Source of the DNA: Pelagomonas calceolata
Lineage: Eukaryota; Sar; Pelagophyceae; Pelagomonadales; Pelagomonadaceae
NCBI GenBank assembly: GCA_918797485.1
Contig: CAKKNE010000003.1
Location: forward strand, 2,170,001-2,234,000
Reading direction: 5' to 3'
Length of the DNA: 64,000 bases
The translations under genes were made by a program, and so were the position numbers. Below the pieces are notes generated by a model. It did not search any database. It worked only from the letters and a program-made list of their open reading frames with translations, and was not told the DNA's origin. Below, one piece after another: positions 26,200 to 33,583 of this stretch. The first letter of the stretch is position 1; every line of letters starts with the position of its first letter.

Positions 26200-28002
26200 A
26201 TGCGCGCCCTCGCGCTGCGCTGCGCGCTCTGCGTCGCGTGCGCACGAGCCGGCTGGATCGACGCCGACACGCCACACAATGAGCGGACGATCCGGAGCTA
26301 CGGCGACAACAGTAAACATACGCTCGTCATGAGCGACGAGTTCGAGACGCCGCACCGCTCCTTCAAGGACGGCGAGGACCCGCGCTGGACGGCCATTAAC
26401 AAGAACGACTACACCAATAAAGCGCTGCAGTACTACTCTGAAACTCACGCGACGACGTTCAACGGCACTTTGCGACTCACCACCACTGATGAAGACACGG
26501 AGTTCATGTCTCATCAAGTGAAGAACAAGGAGAAGGTCACGGTGAAGGTAAGAAAGCATTTCCGGTCGGCGATGCTCCAAGGATGGGACAAATTTTGTTT
26601 CCGGGGCGGCGTGCTGGAGATCCGGGCCAAACTACCGGGCCGCTGGGACGTGGGCGGGCTCTGGCCGGGTTTGTGGATGATGGGCAACCTCGCGCGAGCG
26701 ACGTATGTCGCCTCGTCGCAGCGCATGTGGCCCTTTTCGCATGAGCCCTGCGATCGATCGAATCAGCGGAAGCAGGAGGTCTCGGGCTGTGCGATCCGGC
26801 CCCATTTTGGTTTGAATTCAAGGCAGGGTCGGGGCGCCCCGGAGATCGACTTGCTCGAGGTGATGCCTGGTGCGGACTCGGCGTGAAAAATATGAGCTTG
26901 AACGTGACGCCGTCGCCTCGACGCCGCCGCCTCGACGCCGTCGCCTCGACGCCGTCGACGCGGCCGCATGAGATCGTTCCCCGCAGGCGACGGCTGGATG
27001 CCCATGCCCGTGCCGCCCTACTACTTGCTGAAACCCTACTATTCCACCTCCTTGCAATTAGCCCCGGCGGCAAAGGTGCGGCCCTGGAACGGCGCGCAGC
27101 CGGCACCCGGCACGTGGTACGAGGGTATGAAATATGGTCCCAACACGTCCCAAAATGTGTTTTTTTATGGGATGGAGCTCAAGTCGCCCATCGGTGACCC
27201 GGAGGAGTCGTACTGGGCCGACGCTGTTTCTGCCAATACTCCTATTGGCAGTTCCGAGTTTGAAGAGTTTCATACATATCGCTTGGAGTGGACGCCTCGA
27301 CAAAGGTTGGCGTGGTACAAGGACGGTGAATTTTTATATGAAATTAACCAGCAATCATTGACGAACTTGACGCGAGGGCTGCAGATCCCTGACGAGCCGA
27401 CCTACCTCCTCTTAAACACGGCCATGTCGTCGACGTGGGGCTTCCCGGCGCCCTGCCCGGCGGGCTGCGCCTGCGATTGTTTTGATTGCAAGAAGGAGGC
27501 CTGCAAATGCGCCATCGCCGAGGGCTTCTGCGATTCGCTGCCGGCGCACTTCCTGATCGACTACGTGCGGCTGTATCAAAATGAAAAACATTCCGTGGGC
27601 TGCGACCCGCCGTCGCACCCTACAAAAAAATTCATCCAGGCGCATCTAGATCGGTATCTGGACCCCGACGCGCCGCGGATGCGGCGGGCGCTCGAGCCGG
27701 TGCCGCGCGGCGGGGGGGCGTGTGTTCATGGGAGGGAGTGCGGGAGTGGTGGGGAGTGTGTGCGACGGCGGTGTCGCTGCGGTGATACCAGGACGGGCCC
27801 TATGTGCCAGGCACCCCGAGGTTTCGACGACGAGATCGGCGCGGCGGGCTCTGAGCCCCGGCTCGACCTGGCCGGTTTTGTGGTACCGCCGCAGCTCGCA
27901 GTCGCGCTGGCCTGTGTGGTGCTCGCGCATATCATGTTCTGTCGGCGGTCGCTCACGCGTATCCGGCACGAGCGGCGAGTCATGCGCGAGCGCGTTAGTT
28001 AG
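26200..28002 (+). CDS. KRE6/SKN1-type beta-glucan synthesis-associated protein (GH16-like)
   Basis: Family role in yeast: beta-1,6-glucan assembly; in stramenopiles these proteins are implicated in beta-1,3/1,6-glucan (chrysolaminarin) branching. Exons 26200-26869 and 26987-28002 give 561 residues. Seen: signal peptide (MRALALRCALCVACARAGWI), HTLVMSDEFETPHRSFKDGE, then GGVLEIRAKLPGRWDVGGLW, the GH16 catalytic motif APEIDLLEVMPG, PTYLLLNTAMSSTWGFP, and near the C-terminus an EGF-like Cys module (CVHGRECGSGGECVRRRCRC) followed by a membrane segment (LAVALACVVLAHIMF). The 117-base intron has no introner termini but holds about four 14-bp GACGCCGTCGCCTC units. Divergent from the GH81 gene. Confidence 0.88.
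26870..26986 (+). other. Intron with 14-bp minisatellite
   Basis: GT at 26870 and CCCCGCAG ending at 26986 join ...VMPG to DGWMPMP in frame. About 26910-26962 are four units of GACGCCGTCGCCTC with small changes. Confidence 0.8.
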
Positions 28003-28023
28003 CTAATCTAAAATGAATATGAA

Positions 28024-29247
28024 TTACCCGGGAGCACACGGATTGAGCTCCGCGAGCGCGCGGTTGACGATGCGGTGCGGCTTCGGCAGCACGATCGGGA
28101 AACCACGGCTCGAGGAGATGTTGCCGTAGATGTGGTCGTAGAGCATCCCCCGCACGCTGTTGAACTGGAACTTGAAGCGCGCGTTGACGAACTCGTCCGA
28201 GAAGAGGTTTTTGCTTATCGTGCACGTCGGGCCCGCCCAGTCGTTGAGCTCGTGCGTGAGACTTTTGTCGTCGGCCTTCGCCGCAAGAGTATGGAGCAGC
28301 ATCGAGTCGGCCATGGCGAACGCTTGCTGGATGCGCAGCGGCACCGCGGACTTACAAGACGACTGGATCTGCACGTAGATCTCGTTGTACGTGTCCACCG
28401 TCTTCGACGAGAGCGCGCCCCGCTCGAGGTCGTCCATGAACTCAGATCCTGGTGGAGTGGCCGGGTCGCCCGTCGCCTCGGTCGCGGGCTTCTTGCCTCG
28501 GTCCGTGATGTCGTTGATTTGCTTGAATTCGAGCTGGTCGAGCACCTGCTTCAGGTCGAGCACGGCAGAGGCATGCATGTCGCCGCGGCCTCCGAAATTG
28601 AGCCGGTCGTTGATGGTCTGAATGAACGTCGCCACGAGCGAGAGGAGGCCGACGAGCACCGTGAGGACCGTTGCCGTGTTCGAGCCGATCAGCTCGGACG
28701 TGGCGAGGAACGCCAATATGCCGCTCACCATCGTGAGCAGCGCCGCGGGCAGAAACAGGAACCAGAAGTGCCAGAACTTGAGGTGCGCCGCGGCGAGGCG
28801 GTGCATCTGGTGCTCGCGCGCGACCTTGACCTTGAGCGCCGCGAGTTGCTGGTCCTGGTGCTGGTTCTGCGCCGCCTCGGAGAAACTCGGCGCGGCGTCG
28901 TGAATCTGCTGCTTCCAGTACGGGACATCGGCGCGGAAGTGCTCGAGCTGTTCCGGCGTCCGCCAGCCGCCGTCGACGGTGTTTCGCGCCTTGGCCGTGG
29001 TCTCGTAGGAATGGAGGGCGGCCTCCAGCTTCTTCAGCCGGCGCGTCGCCTTGAGGAACGTGTTCTTATCGACGATCTCGAAATCCTCGCCGAGCGCCTC
29101 GAGGGCCGCGTGCGCCTTCTCGACGTCGAAGAACCGTCGCGGCTCGTCGCCGGCCACGCCCGCGTCGAGCTTGCGCCGCAACGCGTCGAGGCGCGCCGTA
29201 CACTTTTTGCGCACGTCCGCGTCCGCCCCCGCGAGCTGCTCGTGCAT
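28024..29247 (-). CDS. Two-TM protein, SLATT-like
   Basis: 407 residues from ATG 29247 (an in-frame GTG five codons upstream and open codons before it leave room for an extra 5' exon). The N-terminal 150 residues are charged and helical (RRLKKLEAALHSYETTAKAR). Then FWHFWFLFLPAALLTMVSGI LAFLATS and NTATVLTVLVGLLSLVATFI form a close two-helix membrane hairpin (about residues 160-215), followed by QTINDRLNFGGRGDMHASAV and helical sequence. The hairpin plus following helix resembles SLATT-domain proteins known from bacterial defence-like loci and from algal/giant-virus genomes. The resemblance is by eye; function unknown. Confidence 0.55.
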   Translation of the reverse strand: MHEQLAGADADVRKKCTARLDALRRKLDAGVAGDEPRRFFDVEKAHAALEALGEDFEIVDKNTFLKATRRLKKLEAALHSYETTAKARNTVDGGWRTPEQLEHFRADVPYWKQQIHDAAPSFSEAAQNQHQDQQLAALKVKVAREHQMHRLAAAHLKFWHFWFLFLPAALLTMVSGILAFLATSELIGSNTATVLTVLVGLLSLVATFIQTINDRLNFGGRGDMHASAVLDLKQVLDQLEFKQINDITDRGKKPATEATGDPATPPGSEFMDDLERGALSSKTVDTYNEIYVQIQSSCKSAVPLRIQQAFAMADSMLLHTLAAKADDKSLTHELNDWAGPTCTISKNLFSDEFVNARFKFQFNSVRGMLYDHIYGNISSSRGFPIVLPKPHRIVNRALAELNPCAPG

Positions 29248-29678
29248 ATCGTCGATGCCCACCTTAAGAGACTCGTAGGTCTGGTAGTCCTTGATCTCTA
29301 CTTAAAGGCTTCTTCAGGACAGACCGTGGCGAATATTGGACGCCCCTGACTGACACACGTTATTTTGATTCGGCAACATGTTTGAAAGGCCTATTTACGT
29401 ATGGTGATACGTGCCACGTCCTAGAAGAACGCAGCAACGGCGCGTATATTGGCCCACGATGCTACGCCGGCGAAGACAAAACACCGTGCTGATCGGACCG
29501 AAAGGCCCAAAACGCAGCGCCAGCCCCCGCGACGAAGCGCGGTCCCCCTACATACGCGAACGCCCGGGAAAAAATCAATCAAAAAAACACAGAACAAAAT
29601 TCCGCGTGCAGTTCCTCCCTCTCGCTGGCGCCGCCCTGACTGTTATATAACTGCGTTATTCACGTTACAAAAACACAA
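29248..29678. other. Intergenic region
   Basis: About 430 bases, AT-richer than its surroundings (AAAAATCAATCAAAAAAACA near 29570), no gene or palindrome copy seen. Confidence 0.4.
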
Positions 29679-31322
29679 TTACGCAAGCAATAGGGACAGG
29701 TAGTACAGCACCATCCCAACAGCAAGCGGCAACACCGCGAGCGCCGCCGCCCGCCGCGACACCACCATGGGCTCCGCGGACACGTCCACGCCGCGCCGCC
29801 GCAGCGCCGCGAGCGCGTCGCGCAGCGCGGGCCGGTTCGCCGCGTCGGCGGCGAGCGTCACGCGGACCACCGCGCCGTCGACGTGCCACCGGTGCGCCGC
29901 GGTGATCCTCACGTCGAAGCGCGCCCCCACTAACCGCTCGTCGAAGGGCACGAGCACCTTGACGTAGCGCTTCGTGTGGGCGACGAGCCGCTTGCCGCCG
30001 TCCGCCACTTCCCCGCACGACGCGCACGCCTCCACCACCCCAACTAATTCACTATATGGTCGGAACGTCGCCGCGAGCTGGGTCAAACGCCGCGACCGCG
30101 CTTTCACGTCCTTCGTCGGCACGCGCTTCATCTTCGCCGCGGGCGTGCCCGGCCTACTATAAAACTGCGAGATGTTCATCAAGTGAAAAGAATGCCTTTC
30201 TACGAGCTGATACGTCTCTTCGAAGTCCTCCTCCGTCTCGCCCGGAAAACCGCAGATGACGTCGGTCATGATGGTCACGCCACCGTCCACTTTCTCCTGT
30301 AGACGGTTCACGACTTTCTCAAAATCTTGCACCGTGTACTCGCGGTTCATTCTCGTGGCGCCGAGTACCTCATTGCTACCGGACTGCACGGGCACGTGCA
30401 AAAACGCGTAGATCTGCGGGTGCTCCATGACCTCCGCCAGCGTGTCCAGCTGGTCCAGGACGTAGGGCGGGTTCGTCATGCCGACCCTCAAAGATGCGAA
30501 GGGCCTTTTTTCAAGTACGGGGATCAATCGCAACAATAAAGCAGATAAAGACGTTTGTAGATCAATCCCGTAGGCGCCCGTGTCCTCAGAGCTCAGCCAG
30601 ACCTCGGCGACGCCCTCGTCGAGCGCGTTTGCGATGCGCTTCTCTATAGCCTCCGGCGCGTACGAGCCGAGCTTGCCCCGCGCGTGTCTCGTCTTGCAGT
30701 ACGTGCACGCGCCCAAACACCCCGTCGACAGGGGCACGATCTCTACTAGAGCTTCTTTTCGCTGCTTCGGCAGTTCCAGGGAAGGGAGGGGGCCCTGGCC
30801 CAGCGCGTGGAAGACCTCGCCTCGTAACGAAGCCGCGACGGCCTCGCCGACCCTCCCGAGCTGCTTGACGCCGATGGACGAGACGCCATCCAACAAAGGA
30901 GGCGCCTTCCCGGGCTTGCGCTTCACGAGGCCGCGGTCGCCCTGCGGCACGCAGCCGGCCACGACGACGCCCTTGCCCTCGGCCATGGCCTGGCGCGCCT
31001 CCTTCACGAAGGCTGCTTGCGACGGGTCCTTGACCGTGCAGCTGTTGATGACCCAGGCGTCCGCGCTCGCCGCGTCATTAGAGTTGGCCGACACATCATA
31101 CCCTTCCGCCGCCAAGACGCCGGCCATGTACTCGGAGTCGGACGCGTTGTGGGCGCACCCAAACGTGCGCACGTAGACGCGCTTCGTCTCGGGGAGGAAA
31201 CTCGGTGCGTTGCATTCGGTTCGTGGTTTAAACCGCGCGGTGCGCTTGTGCTTGGGGACGACCTCGTCGTCGCAGCGCGGGCCCCTCGTCAGGTCCGGGG
31301 GTTTGAGGTCTTCGATGTCCAT
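29679..31322 (-). CDS. CDKAL1: CDKAL1-type threonylcarbamoyladenosine tRNA methylthiotransferase
   Basis: Family role: radical-SAM conversion of t6A37 to ms2t6A37 in tRNA-Lys. 547 residues from ATG 31322 (MDIEDLKPPDL), chosen because it fits the family start; 52 upstream in-frame codons look non-coding. Domains: N-terminal UPF0004 cluster-binding part (VRTFGCAHNASDSEYMAGVL, INSCTVKDPS, VVVAGCVPQGD; three cluster cysteines), radical-SAM motif STGCLGACTYCKTRHARGKL (CxxxCxxC, about residues 210-222), TRAM-like part near residue 440, and a C-terminal hydrophobic tail (LAVLPLAVGMVLYYLSLLLA) as in the ER tail-anchored human protein. Intronless. Confidence 0.92.
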   Translation of the reverse strand: MDIEDLKPPDLTRGPRCDDEVVPKHKRTARFKPRTECNAPSFLPETKRVYVRTFGCAHNASDSEYMAGVLAAEGYDVSANSNDAASADAWVINSCTVKDPSQAAFVKEARQAMAEGKGVVVAGCVPQGDRGLVKRKPGKAPPLLDGVSSIGVKQLGRVGEAVAASLRGEVFHALGQGPLPSLELPKQRKEALVEIVPLSTGCLGACTYCKTRHARGKLGSYAPEAIEKRIANALDEGVAEVWLSSEDTGAYGIDLQTSLSALLLRLIPVLEKRPFASLRVGMTNPPYVLDQLDTLAEVMEHPQIYAFLHVPVQSGSNEVLGATRMNREYTVQDFEKVVNRLQEKVDGGVTIMTDVICGFPGETEEDFEETYQLVERHSFHLMNISQFYSRPGTPAAKMKRVPTKDVKARSRRLTQLAATFRPYSELVGVVEACASCGEVADGGKRLVAHTKRYVKVLVPFDERLVGARFDVRITAAHRWHVDGAVVRVTLAADAANRPALRDALAALRRRGVDVSAEPMVVSRRAAALAVLPLAVGMVLYYLSLLLA

Positions 31323-31846
31323 GTTGTCCGCTCGACGGCGTGAGGCTGTCAGCAGCAGCAGTGGCTGCAGCTGCAATGCGGGCAGACTTAGTGGTGAAAC
31401 CGCTGATCTGCGGCACCGCAGCAACCAAGAGATCAAAAAATACGAGTTGTATGTTGCCAAGCTGCACCCTCGCTGCAAAAAAAGTTGGCTTGCTTGCTTG
31501 CTTGCTGGGATGCCTAGTGTCTTACAGGCCGCTAGCGTCGTCGACGATCCAGCCCCGCGACGCTTCGTCGTAGGCCAAGACTCGTCCTTTGTGTTCGAAA
31601 GATACTACCACTTCGTCCGCTCCAGCTCTGGAGATCATTGCCTTTGCACAGCCTGGCACTGGCGGCTAAAAGCGTGCTCCGCGTCATCGCTATTCGCAAA
31701 CAGACAGCATACGGAACACCATTTTTACGTACTTGTTTCGTTGCCTCGCCTGGAAACGCAGAACAACCGACTCAGCAACGTACAGAGCAGCAGGAGAGCA
31801 AGAGCACAAGTTACAGCGCTGCATAGCCAGCACGCCAGTCGCAGCG
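31323..31846. promoter_or_regulatory. Divergent intergenic region, CDKAL1 / SET gene
   Basis: 524 bases with palindrome copy f. A short TTGCTTGC run precedes it. No gene. Confidence 0.45.
31514..31536 (+). promoter_or_regulatory. Dispersed palindromic promoter motif, copy f
   Basis: CTAGTGTCTTACAG followed by GCCGCTAGC (exact consensus); about 190 bp upstream of the CDKAL1 ATG and 310 bp upstream of the SET gene. Confidence 0.6.
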
Positions 31847-33061
31847 ATGGCCAGAGCACTGGTGCTATTAGTCAGCACAGCCAGCGCTCTCAGTCTTAGC
31901 AGTCTGCAAGGCGTCGACGCTCCGAAATTGAAAATAGGCGACAACGCGCTAGGCGTCCGCGGCCTCATCGCGACCGACACCATAAAACAAGGCGAACAGC
32001 TCATCGCGGCGCCTAGAGCATCCGCTCTAGAGACCACGAGCCTCGAGGCAAAAAACGCCCCCCGCGAACTGAAACGCGCGGGCTATTGTGATGATGCAAG
32101 ATGGCAGCAAGCGGGCTGGCAGGGGCGCCTCGCGCTGCGGCTGCTGAAGGCGCGCAAGGACGAAGCGGAACTAAGCGGCTGGTTCGCCGCGCTGCCCGCG
32201 TCGTACGACGAGCTCCCGGTCGTCAGTTGGACCGACGCCGACCTGAACGACTGCGCGTACGCCCCCTTAAGGGAGGTCGTATCAGAGCAGAAGAAGCGTT
32301 GGAAGAAGGCCGAGGACGCGCTCTTACCTTCGAGTTCTTTCACGCAGAAGGATTTGCGGTGGGCGCTCGCGACGGTGCTGACGCGGTCGTTCAGCGGGCC
32401 GCTGGAGGCGTCGTCGCCGACGCAGCGGCTGGCGACGGTGGGCTTCGCGGCGTGGTTGGCTGGTGGGTATGTGGTCGGTGGCTACGGGCCCTGGGAGACG
32501 GCCCTCCAGGGGTTCCTCGCCGTCGCCCTCGCGACGCTGCTGAGCGACTACTTCGTCGCGAAGAACGACGATTTGAATCTAGAAAGGCACGTGTTGGCGC
32601 CGGGCGTGGACTTTCTGAACCACGCGGGCGTCGTCGAGGGCGGCGCGTCCTACGAGTACTTCGGGGACCAGTTCGCCGTGCGCGCGCACGACGATTTGCG
32701 ACAGGGCGACGAGGCCTTCGCGTCCTACGGTGCGAAATCCAACGCCTTGCTGCTGGCGAATTATGGGTTTGTGGAGAAAGACAACCCGCATGACGACTAC
32801 GTGTTCCCGGCGCAGTACCCGTTCCCTCCGTTACGGGGCGCGCGCGTGACGCGGACGGGCTTCGACGAGACCGTGGCGAAGGCTGCCGTGAGCTACAGTG
32901 GGAGTCAGGAAGCAGCGCGCGAGAACCTCGCGAAGGCGTGTCGCTCGCAGGCCGCCGCGCTGGAAAGCGCGGAGGGGCCCCTCGCGGAATTATCAAGGGA
33001 GCACGCGAAGGTGTTGTCCGCGCTAGCTGTTGTGACGGAGGCGAGCGGGGGGGGGCTGTAG
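31847..33061 (+). CDS. SET-domain protein methyltransferase (Rubisco-LSMT-like)
   Basis: 404 residues from ATG 31847. MARALVLLVSTASALSLSSL is a signal-like plastid presequence. SET hallmarks: GVRGLIATDTIKQGEQLIAA (N-SET strand), VLAPGVDFLNHAG (about residue 250, the NH motif), and GDEAFASYGAKSNALLLANY GF (about residues 285-305, the GxxxxxxYG..xN..LL..YGF motif of LSMT-type enzymes). A hydrophobic segment (VGFAAWLAGGYVVGGYGPWE then LQGFLAVALATLLSDYFVAK) lies between the SET halves, in the iSET position; this is unusual for the family and suggests membrane association. Substrate unknown. Confidence 0.78.
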   Translation: MARALVLLVSTASALSLSSLQGVDAPKLKIGDNALGVRGLIATDTIKQGEQLIAAPRASALETTSLEAKNAPRELKRAGYCDDARWQQAGWQGRLALRLLKARKDEAELSGWFAALPASYDELPVVSWTDADLNDCAYAPLREVVSEQKKRWKKAEDALLPSSSFTQKDLRWALATVLTRSFSGPLEASSPTQRLATVGFAAWLAGGYVVGGYGPWETALQGFLAVALATLLSDYFVAKNDDLNLERHVLAPGVDFLNHAGVVEGGASYEYFGDQFAVRAHDDLRQGDEAFASYGAKSNALLLANYGFVEKDNPHDDYVFPAQYPFPPLRGARVTRTGFDETVAKAAVSYSGSQEAARENLAKACRSQAAALESAEGPLAELSREHAKVLSALAVVTEASGGGL

Positions 33062-33110
33062 TAGTCTTGGGTAGGGATTGCTCTAGAGATATCTCTACAT
33101 CCTTATGGAT

Positions 33111-33225
33111 ATGCATTAGGGGATAAACTTGAGCGCGTAGGCCGCGACGTCAGTCTTTCCCTCGTCGACGAGCCGGAACAGGCTGAGGGATCTCAAGTTC
33201 CCGCCCGGGGTGTAACGGACTCTTC
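33111..33225 (-). pseudogene. Possible gene relic or isolated terminal exon
   Basis: On the minus strand, VRYTPGGNLRSLSLFRLVDE then GKTDVAAYALKFIP ends in a TAA; it reads like the end of a protein. No start or preceding exon was found. Confidence 0.3.
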
Positions 33226-33260
33226 TAGAATCAGAGCCAGTATCTCTAGTGCTCGATTGA

Positions 33261-33282
33261 GCTAGCGCAGTAACACACTAGC
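33261..33282 (-). promoter_or_regulatory. Dispersed palindromic promoter motif, copy g
   Basis: Minus-strand reading GCTAGTGTGTTACTG then CGCTAGC; about 300 bp upstream of the ATG at 33584. Confidence 0.55.
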
Positions 33283-33583
33283 ACAAGCCCAGGGATAAAC
33301 AAGCTCCGCGAAGCCAAAGCGCTGCAGTGTTGACGCGCTGAGGGCGTGTGCTGCCGCTAGAGTTTGCCGTCAATAGCGCTGACCACCTGCCGAATTGTTT
33401 CCTTGCGAAACCCAGCGCTGCTCCGTTTTTGAGCAGAGAAGGCCGAGCCAGGATATCGGCGCTAAAGCAACGCGCCGCCCCCAAAAAGCGACGCGGGAGG
33501 CCCGAACACAAACCAGCGCGCTACGCGGCGCCGTCGCCGAAAGCGCGGCAGAGAAACCGCCATAAAAAAAATAACCGGCCACG

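Larger units (their letters stand above)
33062..33583. other. Intergenic region with a gene relic and a palindrome copy
   Basis: Contains a short minus-strand coding-like stretch (33117-33225) and palindrome copy g; otherwise nothing recognised. Confidence 0.4.

Noticed and set aside
28075-29349. 424-codon plus-strand frame
   Set aside because: Antisense to the two-TM protein; Arg/Glu/Leu-rich composition typical of antisense frames in this genome.
31323-31478. In-frame extension of the CDKAL1 start
   Set aside because: The 52 extra residues look non-coding and the family normally starts close to MDIED-like sequence.
32391-33116. 241-codon minus-strand frame opposite the SET gene
   Set aside because: Pro/Ser/Arg-rich antisense frame; the plus strand carries a clear SET domain.
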